A stretch of DNA of 64,000 nucleotides from Dermacentor variabilis. Its lineage: Eukaryota; Arthropoda; Arachnida; Ixodida; Ixodidae. The stretch covers positions 153,848,051 to 153,912,050 of the forward strand of contig NC_134574.1 in the NCBI RefSeq assembly GCF_050947875.1. The letters are read 5' to 3'. The notes beneath the pieces were generated by a model, which made no database searches, was not told the origin of the DNA, and saw only the letters and a program-made list of their open reading frames with translations. A program made the position numbers and the translations under genes. Below are positions 25,804-36,883 of this stretch, one piece after another (the stretch's first letter is position 1; the number at the start of each line of letters is the position of its first letter).

Positions 25804-26034
25804 AAAATTAAATTATGGGGTTTTACGCGCCAAAAGCACTTTCTGATTACGGGGCACGCCGTATTGGAGGACTCCGGAAATTTCGACCTCCCGGGGTTCT
25901 TTAACGTGCACCTAAATCTAAGCACCACGGGTGTTTTCGCCTCCATCGAAATGCGGCCGCCGTGGCCGGGATTCGATCCCGCGACCTCGTGCTCAGCAGC
26001 CCAACACCATAGCCACTGAGCAACCACGGCGGGT
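25804..26034 (-). repeat. Ruka-type SINE, full length, with target-site duplication
   Basis: The minus strand starts cccgccgtggttgctcagtgg (A box) and has a B box gggatcgaatcccgg at about 25968-25980. The body has cgaaatg, acgttaaagaacccc, gagtcc, tacggcgtgcc and ttggcgcgtaaaacccc, and the 3' end is AATTTAATTT. A 12-bp duplication gacaccagcgaa flanks it exactly (25792-25803 and 26035-26046). This is Pol III-type, LINE-mobilised non-coding DNA, and the reference copy for the fragments elsewhere in the window. Confidence 0.92.
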
Positions 26035-26160
26035 GACACCAGCGAATAGCCGTGTGCCAGAATGACGAACGATGGGCTTCCCTTCCGTGCCTCGCCGCGA
26101 GGCCTTAATCGCCCACAGGTCGAGTGCATAGCGTGACGCAACGCAGCGACTTCGTTCATT

Positions 26161-26306
26161 TGGAAAGCAAATTTCGCTCCAGCAAACAAGGACAGAAGGG
26201 AGACGACACCACAACGCGCCACACTGTCCTGGTCCTTGTTCTTCTGTCCTCGTTTGCTGGCGCTAAATATGCTTTCCAAGTCAGTTTATACCAACACGCC
26301 CAACAA
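26161..26306 (-). mobile_element. Hairpin element with CTGGGC-type leader, minus orientation
   Basis: Arms 26161-26198 and 26241-26278 are inverted complements of 38 nt with a few mismatches (tggaaagca..., gcaaacaaggacagaag). On the minus strand the leader ttgttgggcgtgttggtata (26286-26306) precedes the stem, as in the copies at 12.9 and 31.9 kb. It does not encode a protein. Confidence 0.65.
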
Positions 26307-26828
26307 ATGGCAATGCTGACTTCGTTCAACCGGCCGCTCCAGGGCATCCGGGTGGTGCACGCATTGAGGCATGCTCTCCTTGGTGCTTTATCAAACGTGA
26401 AATACGTGTGGCAAGTTCGGCCACAGAAGGATCGAGCCGGCTAACCCAAAACCATAGCTAGGAAAAACGACAAAAATAGAAAATAAGATAAACGAGTCAA
26501 CTGTCAAAAAGGCTATAACGAAACAGCAAAACACGCAACAATATCTGTGGATCGTGGGGAAAAAAAAAGAAAGCGGAAAGGAGTATCAGAACAGCACAAG
26601 CCACACGCATCACAGGCCACAACAACAACAACAAGCATGATCATGCAGGTGTAATGGAAGCTAAGAGGAAATTAAAGATGCGCATAAACTACTACTTACA
26701 ACTGAATTTATCTGGTCACGGTGTGTTGGTAAATCACTATTCTACAATACCACTAAATGTGACTCTTAGTTTCCAGTCGAGAATAAAGCGAATAAGCCAG
26801 ATAAACAGACACGCGAAAACGAAAGGAG

Positions 26829-27043
26829 GATGACGACGGCGCCTTAAGCATCTCGGACCATGTCAGCAGTGACGTCATTGATTTTGACGGAGTTTGTTCG
26901 GGCCTATAGTTAATGTTCTTTTTTTTTATTGGTAAATATCGACCACAATGTATTTGTTATTCTAAAAGAAACAAACACTGAAGGTCGCCTGCTTCGAGAG
27001 CTTTCGCTGTGCCAAAACGGCCTAAATACGAATATAAGATTCC
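26829..27043 (+). repeat. Dispersed repeat of the GTGACGTC...GTCCCTTT family, truncated copy
   Basis: It shares with 17289-17670 and 39161-39541 the landmarks gtgacgtcattgattttgac, gggcctatagttaat, ctaaaagaaacaaacactgaa and tgccaaaacggcctaaatac. The right half is missing after about 27043. Confidence 0.6.
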
Positions 27044-27220
27044 CTGGACAAGAACGGAAGAGTGCAGATGAAGTTGAAGACGGATAACAAGGCGGTCAAG
27101 GAAGGGAACAAGAGGAAGATAGATGAGAGATATGAAATATGGCGATTTATATGAAATATGGCGATTTATATCAAATATGGCAAATATGCTTTGAGGCAAT
27201 GACAACAACAACAAAAACAA

Positions 27221-27679
27221 ATGTGGCGATTAAGTTACCGTAATAAATGCTCGAAGGCTCCCAGCTTTCGGGGAGTTCTGCACTTCGGCACAGTCGGCTA
27301 CGGACTTGGGGACATGTGGGTGACGTTCTACGTGACACAGCGAGGAGGCCAGCCAATCATCACAGGCTACAACAAGCCGGATGGGGGAGGACCTCTCTCG
27401 TGCACAAGTCGAGATGACCACCCCGCGGCTCTGCTCGACGCCATCGTCACCAGGGCCATTACTACAGTGGAAGACGTCATCGCTAACGGTGCTGCAAAAA
27501 TCAACGTGGAACTGAGTGAACTCACCCTTTTGGACACCGCCATGAACTGCAACGCAAGCGCGCCTTCGTTTCCCGTTAATCGCTCAGACGCATTCGGAGA
27601 GCTCGCCACAATGCAAATGCAACAAAGCTCAGCAGCAGGAAGCACTTATAACGGATTCTGCAAATTACAGGAGAGTTGA
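27221..27679 (+). other. Unidentified 152-codon open frame
   Basis: This is an open stretch of normal amino-acid complexity with GC-leaning third positions, including WVTFYVTQRGGQPIITGYN and LLDAIVTRAITTVEDVIANG. I do not recognise a family. It lies directly upstream of a decayed retroelement integrase on the same strand, so it may be part of that element. The apparent ATG at 27221 follows a CAA-rich tract. A chance ORF or pseudogenised element fragment is more likely than a host gene. Confidence 0.25.
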
Positions 27680-27886
27680 ATTACCAGCGGAACCTGGGCG
27701 ATTCGACGGTGCTTCGTCCAGCGCCACTATACGTGGCTGTAGACTATGAGTACGCTTGCGAACTCAATAACTGGGGCATCATCGACATTGATCGCGTGTT
27801 TCACCTGCGGAAGTATACCGTGGAGGAAATACTAAAGAATGGTTCGACCTTCGCATCTCAGAGAGCACAAGAAGCAGCCGTGGAAA

Positions 27887-28372
27887 GCCAATTCTGTTGC
27901 AGAGAGAGCCATACGAGACCTGAAGACATTCTTGGCTCTCTGCCCCGACTTCTATGGCGTCTGAAAGTGCGCGTTAGAAACAGCTGTTTCTCATCATAAC
28001 CGTTCCTACACTGCTGAATTAGGATGCAGCCCTCATTTCGGCGCTTTTGGAAGACCTGTGTGGCTTGCAGCCTATGAGGAACTACAGGGATTATCGACAA
28101 GGTTACACTCCGGGAAAAGCCGCTGTCTACAGAGCAACGACGGAGATCTCCCTGTGCTATGGAAAGAAACTTTGATGAACGAAATCGGTCCAAGATACCG
28201 GATGTAACTCCTGGAGACACGATTTTGGTGAAAAAGGGGCCTTCATTCAAGGACTCCATTTTCCGGCCCCATATCTTGCTACCAAAAACAGCCAGGCAGC
28301 AAGGGATCCCAAAAACTGTTTATTACGAAGAACCGAGCGAGAAGAATGAGAGAAGCTTCCATCCAAAACGTT
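27887..28372 (+). pseudogene. Decayed LTR-retroelement integrase fragment
   Basis: The frame starting at 27887 reads ANSVAERAIRDLKTFLALCP. The AER-IR motif carries the catalytic Glu of retroviral-type integrase cores (PxxxGxxER pattern). After an in-frame stop it continues ALETAVSHHNRSYTAELGCS, which resembles the HN.S.H...G.SP helix after the core. A frame change near 28157 leads to AMERNFDERNRSKIPDVTPG and DTILVKKG, typical of the integrase C-terminal region. At least one stop and one frameshift make it inactive. The first two catalytic Asp residues are not visible. No LTRs were seen nearby. Confidence 0.6.
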
Positions 28373-28379
28373 AATGCGC

Positions 28380-29480
28380 ACCATCCTCGGAGGGATGACG
28401 ACAGAAGGCGGGGAGGTTATAAGATTCCCTGCTATAAGAATACAGGATGTGGAAAAGACGGAAGATAAAAAAAAAGAGAGAAAAGGACTACGAATAATCA
28501 GAAGAAACTACAGGGGAAATGCAGCGGATCCAATGAGTTGGAATCCGTATACAGCGAAGCTTTGTGTCAGTGCATAAAGAGCGGAAGCACGATTTGAAAC
28601 ACACACAAGCGCGGGCGCACACAAATTACACCGAGCATTTCGTGAGGCGGAGTTGCTGACTACTAACAAGTACGACGGCCGTCTTGAACGCATCATGGTT
28701 TCAGCAGCAGCGTGTACGTGCGTAAGTAGCGCAATTCGAATTCATTCTATCCGTAAGAAGCGTTTACTTGCTCATTATACCGTGCAGCTAGCCGCGGATG
28801 TGCAAAGGCGAGCTTTCTGGTTCTTTTTGTTTTCTTTACCCCGCACGGCCGGCGCCGCCGCGGAGACCAGAGCCATCTGGTGGCGATGCAAGGAAGCCGG
28901 CGACGGTGACGCGCGCCTCCTCCGCTGTGATTGGGTGCCCTATTCGCCAAGAGAACAGCCAGGCCTCAGCACTCACGGTCACGAAACCCGGCGAGATTCG
29001 CAAAAAAAGAAAAAAAAAAGTTTCGCTTTTAAAATCACTCGCCTGCATTTGCCCACTATACCAAGTCCTTGCTGCTAACCGCGTGGTGCTACTGCGGCGA
29101 CACTGACACAGCGCGTGCTCAATATCATGCCGTACCTATAGCATTTCGGGCAACCCAAAGCCGCTAATAAACCCCTTAAATCCAAGAAGCCACACGAAAC
29201 ACATTTCACCGGACAAATGTTCTTTCCACTGAAGTCTATCCCCACGACAATCCAACCTTCCGCCACCAACACACCCTGACGAGGCAAAAAGCAAGGAATG
29301 TACTGCAAAGTATCGCTTGATAAAGAAGCTGATGATAACCTCTCTTGTTACTTCGTAACAGACACAAATAGCGTGTTTCCGACGTCTGAGGAACCAATAG
29401 GTATGTTTAAAATGCCAAAGAATATTAAAAACAACAAATGAACGATATCTCGAGCTGGGAAATCGCCAAGACAACCCTCC
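28380..29480. other. No gene recognised
   Basis: Composition shifts from A-rich (28.4-28.6 kb) to GC-rich with many CpG (28.78-28.99 kb, ccgcacggccggcgccgccg). No domain, RNA gene or element end was identified. Confidence 0.5.
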
Positions 29481-29486
29481 GCCGTC

Positions 29487-29490
<4 letters not shown>

Positions 29491-29570
<80 letters not shown>
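29491..29570. repeat. (AAT)n microsatellite
   Basis: A pure ATA/AAT trinucleotide tract of about 27 units. Open frames across it with poly-Leu are artefacts. Confidence 0.97.
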
Positions 29571-29571
<1 letters not shown>

Positions 29572-30273
29572 TTGAGGCTATTAACGACCAAGGTCCACTT
29601 TATTCTTTTCTTACTATCTTGAATTTTCGGCCTTGTTTGCTTCTCGGCGTAGACTTTCATGTGCCAATTTGTGCGCATCTCGTAATATGAATAACGTTTC
29701 GAATGTTGACACTTCACTGCCTCGTTCTGCAAGGAGGCGAAGCCAGTCAAGCTGCACGTTTAAATCCCAGCTACATTTTTTTTTCCCTGCCCCACACACT
29801 AGGGTATTTCCGCTTTCTATGTATACGTGTGTCTAAATAACGTAAATAATTGCGGTAAAATAAACTCGAAGTTAAATTTAGCAACAATAAAAGAAAACCG
29901 TTAAGTCGGTAGCTGCTGCCCGCAGGCCGAATTTACAAGTTCCCCAATCGGCGCACACTAAGCGTCCTGTACGCAAGGACACAAATGACACACTTTTCTT
30001 TTCCACGTCCCCGCACACTTCATCCGGCCGGCCAGCCCCAATCTCGTGGTCACGTGAATGGCCGACATCACAGCGAAAGCGACAACGCCGGCGGACATAA
30101 TATATTATAGCGGTGTTTTATCTCCGCATACGCGGAGAAATTGCGCAATACCCCCCTGGTATCAGCTGGCGAGCCTGATACGACTCGCCAGCTTCGCAGT
30201 GTTTAGAACAGTGGGCGCCTGTCGTTGCGCCATCGCCGTGATCTCGTTTTCGGCCAAGCCGCAGACCGGCGGC

Positions 30274-30274
<1 letters not shown>

Positions 30275-30366
<92 letters not shown>
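30275..30366. repeat. (TA)n microsatellite, about 46 units
   Basis: A pure TA tract between cggcggcg and agaagcggcgg. Long open frames through it (poly Ile-Tyr) are artefacts. Confidence 0.98.
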
Positions 30367-30368
<2 letters not shown>

Positions 30369-31511
30369 AAGCGGCGGGAAAAAGTTAACTGTACAAGCTC
30401 GTGAGGTGATCGCAAGTCGTCGAACAATACCTGGAGCCAACGTTTCAAGACAAGGGTTGACTTTTATTCTTCGGAGCGACTCGGGAATGGCGAGTCGATC
30501 GACCCATGCAGAAGCAAGGGTCGAGAAACGTTGATTGCAGAAAAGTTCCTTCTTATTCGATGATAACGTCTGATCATTCCGGGCCTCCGTCGTCCCAGGG
30601 GAGGAGTTTTTCTCTTGCTTGAAATAAGCTGGAAAGGGGGGCCTGCAGACACTACGTGAAGCTGGCGCACGCGGGTACGGTATAACAGGAAATGTTCCCA
30701 ACCTCTGATGATTGATTGTCCTAAACACACGCACACCTCGAGAAATTTCATGGTCACGGTGCACAAGGCCAGGTCTGAAGTTACGACACAGGCCATGAAG
30801 CGCAAGTGCAAAAAAAGAAAAGAAGGGATGCCTCCCTAGGCGTAGACTGCCAAGTAACTTTACACAGAAATGGCGCGAAAAAACATAAGAGCGGTGAAAA
30901 GGCTGCTCGCACAGAAGAAGAACTGGTCGGACCAGGGCAAGCAACGTTAATTCGAAATTCGGGCGGGCTTGAACAACACGAGCGACTGCTTGTAAATTCT
31001 TCGTCCATGTCGCACTGCTTGTGACGAAGCAAGGTTACGCAGTTTTCGAGGCAGACAAGGCGCTCACACGTGGGCTGACCGAGCCGCGCGCGTAAATTTC
31101 GCGTGAGCGCCGCGTTAAGCGAGAACGGCGGCTCAAAAGAACTCAACGAGGCAACCGCTCTTCAGCGTAAACACGAGACGACACGACCGCGACGAAACAA
31201 TCAGAAACTACACGCATGCACGACTGCAGCGCACTCAAGCGGGAAAAAGGGGCAACGTTCGCGACCAACGACGTCCGACGTACGGCGCGGGCTCGGGTTA
31301 CAAACACTTCGACGAAGTGTCAGTACAAGCGAACTACGATATTAGTGCGATTGGCATTCTCGGGATGCTTCACGCACTCAGCGTCGCGGTCTACGTATAT
31401 GTGTCTCTAATTGTATTCTCACCAACTTGTGTCAGTGGGCTCACCCATGTGACGCTCTTCACTTAACTTCTTTGAGGCCGAATAGTGTCACCGAGTATGT
31501 GCCAAAGAATA

Positions 31512-31531
31512 TGTGTCCGCTCTTCAGTGAC

Positions 31532-31625
<94 letters not shown>
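31512..31625. repeat. (TAA)n microsatellite, about 38 units
   Basis: A pure TAA tract, directly followed on the right by a tRNA-like B-box segment read on the minus strand. It could be the 3' tail of a short minus-strand SINE. Confidence 0.97.
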
Positions 31626-31672
31626 TTTCTCCGGTGCTCGGAGGAATCGAACCCGAGTCGTACACAGATTCA
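31626..31672 (-). repeat. Possible mini-SINE head (B-box-like)
   Basis: On the minus strand the segment reads gactcgggttcgattcctcc, a good Pol III B box (GGTTCGANNCC). It runs directly into (ATT)n. I found no A box at the proper distance, so it is either truncated or chance. Confidence 0.3.
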
Positions 31673-31867
31673 GACAATCTTGTCTCAATATTAGGGGCAG
31701 GCGAATATTTGAAGTGTCGAATCGACTATTAATTAGACTCTATTTGAAAATAAACTGCTCGGTATTCTTGAATATCGAACCTAACTAAGCATTTAGTATC
31801 AACCGACTGTTAAATTTGTGGTTACTGTTCGCCGTCTGCTAGAGAAAGTATATCGTTAAGTATGGAC

Positions 31868-32367
31868 AAGCTGGGCTAGTTGGTTATGATAAGCATTATG
31901 AAACATCGTTCCAGCGCACAATTGAACAAGGACGAGAAGAGAAAGACAACACGAACGCCGGACTTCAACTGAATTTTATTCATGGAAAACAGGGCTTTAT
32001 GGTACACAGGGGGAGGGAGTGGGGGGCTGCTAGTGCGCAGGACCACTCAAAAATATTTCCTTGGTCTAGGCAACAGTCATCAGAGGTGTCAAACCAAAAT
32101 AAGAAAAAACTTTTCCCTCTCTTTTTTACATCACTCAGTGCAACCTTGCTCATCTCCCGCCCTACCTAGCTGATTCGACGCACCCGTTTGCCCTGAGATA
32201 ATCAAGTTCTTTTTTCCCGAGTACAACAGTGCTCCTTCTGTTGTACTCGGGAAAAAAGAACTTGATTATCTCAGGGCAAACGGGTGTGTTGAATCAGCTA
32301 GGCAGGGCGGGAGATCAGCAAGGTTGCACTGAGTGATGTAAAAAAGAGAGGGAAAAGTTTTTTTCTT
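31868..32367 (+). mobile_element. Hairpin element with CTGGGC leader and 129-bp palindrome arms
   Basis: The leader agctgggctagttggttatg (31869-31888) matches the leaders at 12.9 and 26.3 kb. After ccagcgcacaattgaacaagg and some 170 bases there is a long inverted repeat: arm 32101-32229, an 8-nt spacer, and arm 32238-32366. Only a handful of mismatches are visible (for example ctcatctcc versus ctgatctcc in complement). The arms include cgggaaaaaagaacttgatt. No coding is evident. The right arm runs into an (AC)n(AT)n tract. Confidence 0.65.
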
Positions 32368-32368
32368 T

Positions 32369-32472
<104 letters not shown>

Positions 32473-33139
32473 TTCTGAGGCGAGTTCTGCCGTAATTCCT
32501 TTTACAATGCATGCACAATGTACCACGTTTTGTACATTCTTTGTGAACTAGCAGAACAAGTGGTCCCTGGAAATTATCGGGCATATAAGTATAAGACAAC
32601 TGCGCTTACTACACATATATCTTTGGACTACGCAGACCACCATGCCAAAGATTTCTCCACTTCGTCCGATTAATATTTTTGCCGTACCCAGGAAGAGCTG
32701 ATGCTGGCCCTTCTTTCCGTACATTTCGGCGCGAACGCGTTCGCGGAGAGCGCGCCGCAATAAATTTCCCCGGTAACTAGGCGACGAAGATCGTTTCACT
32801 GGTGCCAGCCTGCTGATACAGCCACACCTGCAGATGTGTATATATATTAGTGAGATTAATGAGGTTTACGAAACACGCGGAAGGCGTAATTTTTTAATTA
32901 GCTTCTCATTAGTCTTATCTTATCAGTGAGCTCTTTTAGCAAGCCCGCAGAAGGAGGTAGCACCAAAAAAGAAAAAAAAAGAAAAGAAAAGGAAGCAATT
33001 TCGCCAATGTTAAACGTTGAAGAGATGAACGCAAGAGAGGAAGGAGCCGCAGGCTCATTTTCCCTCTCCACGACAAACAACACCCTCGGGAGGCGTAACA
33101 GAAAGAAATTAGAAAGCAGTTTTTCTTTCTCCTAATTGC

Positions 33140-34140
33140 CTCGCGAGTGTTGGCGCGCACACGTGTATACTGCGCATGCGCACACACTCGCGGATGCACA
33201 CGACGTCGAGACGGAGTCGCTGAGCCAGACGGAACGCGTAATCTGTTTTCTATATTTTTTTCAAGCGTGAGAAACGTCGCACGGCGCGGAGCCTGCATGG
33301 ACGGCGTGGCGGTGAGTTATGACGCGAGCGAGGGTGTAAATCGCGCCGCCCGCGGGCACCGGTGGTGTTGGGTCAGCCAGAGCAATTAAGCTGATAACCC
33401 GGACCCGAGGTGAGCATGGACCATGCTCCCCCTTCTACTCGACTACTTCTTCACGTGACCAACTGCTCACGCGCTTGCCTCCCCCCCCCCTTCCTCCTCC
33501 CTCCAGCCAAGGTCCAGAAAGAGAGCGTGCGGACCTTATTAAAAAAAAAACTTCATATTCATTAACTCCGGGAAATCAACGTCGCTGATCGCGCGCTCCC
33601 ACGAAAGAGGAAAGAACGCTTGTTGCCAAAGTCTCTCGCGAAGGAGGTGCGGGCAGCGTTATTAAAGCATAACTCGGTGCCGAAGGAAAAGAAAAGTGGA
33701 AAGGGGGGAGGGCACACAGAGCAGGAGCAGGTAAGCGCGGTTGACAAAGATCTGACAAGGTCACGGCGTTCGCCACAATCGGGCAGCGGTCGGACGGCGT
33801 GGACTGCCGACCGATCCGGTCGCGGGCATGCGAATCACGCAACCTTTCCTCTCTCGCTCGGCCGACCCGCAGGAGAACAGGAGGCACCGCCGCCGGTGGC
33901 GCGCCGCGACCGGTGGCCTTGGCGAGAGGTCAGACCCTCGCCCAAGCGAGCTCGGGTTGGGACGCCGAGCGAGCCCGCGCTCAGCCACCTCCAAGGCAAA
34001 GGGAGAGTGCGGGGCCCACGCGCGAGGAGGAGATTCTTAATGGAACGGGTGGTTGAAAATGTTGGACAAGGTGCAACGCAGTAACTGTCTCTCCGTAGAG
34101 GAACACCTCAACCACGCGCGAGTGACGACGATGCGGTGGG
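33140..34140. other. CpG-rich block
   Basis: CpG is dense compared with the left third of the window. The block includes Pro/Arg-coding open frames on both strands that do not resemble any family. It is a plausible location for a promoter or a short 5' exon, but no TATA, initiator exon or splice pair could be settled. A plus-strand gagcag|gtaagc donor-like site lies at about 33731. Confidence 0.25.
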
Positions 34141-34161
34141 AATTCGCTCGCACGCAAAGCC

Positions 34162-34676
34162 AATAGGGAGTTTTAGAAAATAATAGACAATTTTAGATTA
34201 CATAGGGCACCCAAGGCGTTGACAGGGGGGACGCGGGGACGGGGGGGGGGGACGCAAACTCTATACTGTAAGTCCTGTGCGTCCCTTTCGTGCTCTCTTT
34301 GCGTTATTTGCTATCTTCCGGCGATTTGCGTGCCCGCAGCGCTCGGGCACCCTTATGTATTAGGGAGTTTTTAGGAACCGTCCCCTAGCGCATCCAAGAC
34401 ACCCAAACTCCGTTGTAAGCCTTTCGCGTTATTTTGTGCTCTCTTCGTTTCCTTCTGCGCGCCTGTGGCCGATGACGTCAACTGACTCTGGGTGCCCTGT
34501 TGCTAAAACTCGCTAATTCCCGAGCGGCTTTGCGTACCCGCAAGCTTACCCAAGACTCGTTCCCCAAAACCCGAGGAAACACAATACCCAAGAGGACCCA
34601 AAACAAATTCGTACGTTCCTTTGTACTCGGCGTCTCCTAACATTGGCTCCCTCATTACTAAAGCTCCCTATAAAGA
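34162..34676. repeat. Element with short inverted ends (ATAGGGAGTTTTAG type)
   Basis: The left end aatagggagttttagaaa and the complement of the right end ttatagggagctttagtaa match. A related ctaaagctctctatt sequence occurs at 36065-36080 and a gggagtttttagg at 34363. This suggests a MITE family or nested copies between 34.1 and 36.1 kb. No coding. Confidence 0.4.
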
Positions 34677-35008
34677 GGCCTCACAACCACTGACGATGAC
34701 GAGTGCTGTGGGCATGGCGACGCGCGAAGCTGCTCGTGGGATCTCGTTGTCGTCGCTGGTAAACAGCGCATGGACCGAGTGGCGTAGAGCCACCGTAAAA
34801 GGAAAAGCAACGGAGGAAACGACGAGATTAGTGGAGCAAGGGTTCAAGTGAGACAGCAGGCCGCATGTATACGTAAGCTGCTCGCGAGTATAATCGCATA
34901 TATGGGGGCTTCGAGGACGATGGGAGAATTGCAGAGGCAGCGACCAATCGGGAGGAGGATGCGCTGTAGAATCGCGAGGGTCCGCGCGCACAACGACAGT
35001 AGCGTGTC

Positions 35009-35366
35009 CGGTATTCGGGCAAGCGCGGGCGGTTTTCCGGTTTAGCGGGGGCGTCAACGTGAGCGGCCAGATTGGTGGCGCCAGCTGGTGGCGCAAAGTT
35101 CAAGCACACAAACACAGAGCTAATTACTATATTCTGCTTAGCTGCTGGCGTAAATTTTCGACAGTGGCGTAATCGTGTTCACAATTACGCCGCTGCCAAA
35201 AATTCGCACGAGTGGCGAATCAGAATATGGTGAGTTACTGCAGCTTTAGCTATGCGTTTGTCTGGTTGAGCTCTACAACACCAGGCGGCTTCACCGCTCC
35301 GGCCGCTCACGTTTACGCCCCGACCATCCGGTAATCCGCCCAAACCGCTCCCGTTTACCGGAATAG
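35009..35366. mobile_element. Foldback element, imperfect palindrome
   Basis: The two halves pair around a centre near 35180. Matching pieces are gtggcgtaatcgtg / cacaattacgccgc at the core, gggcgtcaacgtgagcggcc / ggccgctcacgtttacgccc near the ends, and gggcggttttccgg against ccggtaatccgccc. The arms are about 150-170 bp with mismatches. No open frame of note and no target duplication was found. Confidence 0.6.
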
Positions 35367-36419
35367 CGTACAAGCTAAAAGTCTCTATTATGGGCCGCGT
35401 ACGTCTGAGGCCGCCGCACGTTGCTAAGTATTCGGCACCGTCAGCCAAAACGCCCAATTAAAGATTCAACGGTCGAAAACCAAACATCCTTGCGACGAAG
35501 TCCGAAACTAAAGCAGGCCCAAAGGAAAGACAACAGGCAACTCGACGCCATGTTGGCGAAATGACGTTTCCGGCGTTCTTTCGCATCTTAAAGAGGAGTG
35601 GCCCTAGGTGAATGAACTACAGGCGAGAAAGAAAGACGAACCTACAAATTTTGTCTAAGGAACTGATAACTTCGTTTTCTTTTTCTGCGCCACAGAAATG
35701 AAAACGGTGTCGGCGACCATATCAGTAAGTACGGATTCAACGTGTCTTGCATGGCGGCAGCACATATTCTTTTTTTTTTTCATAATTGCGTCCACTTTCC
35801 CACGGTTTCTCCATTTCAGAAGTTTCACAAACCAACCCTTCCTTACGGCCTTATAGTTTACCATTCCCGATCTTTCCGGACATGTGTCGTTAGAATGTGG
35901 CCTCCGAGAAGATGCGCCAGTGCGATCTCGGAGGCCACAGTCCAACATACACAGGCCGGCCTTGCGTTTCTTTTCTTTTTCTCCTCAAAATTTAGTTTCC
36001 GTTTCATTTCTGCGCATGCGCAGTACCGTCGCCCCTAGTTCTTGCGTGCGCAAGCCGCTTGCGTCCCCTAAACTAAAGCTCTCTATTGTCGCACCTTGTG
36101 TAAGCGCACGTTCCACTGGTCGCGCGATACGGGTTAATGACCGCCGACGAAGTCTACAAAACCGGAGAAACCGGATTGCATTCAGGCCGAGTATTGTTTA
36201 ACACCGCAAAGCCCAACTTATCATATTCGATAACGCCGAGTTTGATAACCCAAAGTGCTTACTGACGCGCGGGAAACAACGCAAGAGCCGTAGTAGCGGT
36301 TTACGACACGCTGGAGCGTTTCTGGTTATAACATCCCTAGTCTTATTCTCTCTTTTACGGCGAAGCTGTTAGCCTCTAGATGGTCGGGAGTTTTCGCGGC
36401 GAGCTCACCCAGAACACCG

Positions 36420-36883
36420 CAGTTGGAAATGGGGATTGCGTTTGAGTTTCCGCGCAAACTGAATAGTGTTTTCTCGTATGTTCGAATTACAGTTCGATGT
36501 TAGCACGTCTGCAGGTTGTGTGTAGGTCGTGCTTTACGATTTTTCCTGACGCATTTTAGTTTGAGAAGTTCAATTACTTCAATAGCGCACCTGCGCCAGG
36601 CGGGGGGGGGGGGGGGGGGGTTACGACATTAAGGATGCACGCTGTGGCAACGGTACTGCCACCTAGCGGCCGCGGCCACTCAGACACACCTCAAACGGCA
36701 GCTGGAAAATGGCTTTGTCTTTAAGTTTCCACGTAACAGCTAGATTGGATGTTTTGTCGCATATTCGAATAACAATCCGAATCTATCATGTCTGCAGCTT
36801 CATTTTATAAGTCGCACTTTACGCGTTTTCTGATGTAATTTACTTTTACACATCAATTTAGTTCAATAAGGCACACTCCGGCA
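36420..36883 (+). repeat. Two diverged direct copies of a 185-bp unit
   Basis: Copy 1 (36420-36600) and copy 2 (36699-36883) share in order cag(t/c)tggaaa, gagtttccgcg / aagtttccacg, a tattcgaat block, gtctgcag, tcg(t/c)(g/a)ctttac and ttcaatag / ttcaataagg. They are separated by a poly-G run at about 36602-36620 and 80 bp of other sequence. The family is not recognised. Confidence 0.5.

Noticed and set aside
30162..30944. 260-codon minus-strand open frame with Ile-Tyr repeats
   Set aside because: It owes its length to the (TA)n tract; both flanks are compositionally random and show no domain.
33620..33731. Plus-strand coding exon ending at a gagcag|gtaagc donor
   Set aside because: The reading frame has a plausible charged composition but no ATG in good context, no family similarity, and no partner exon.
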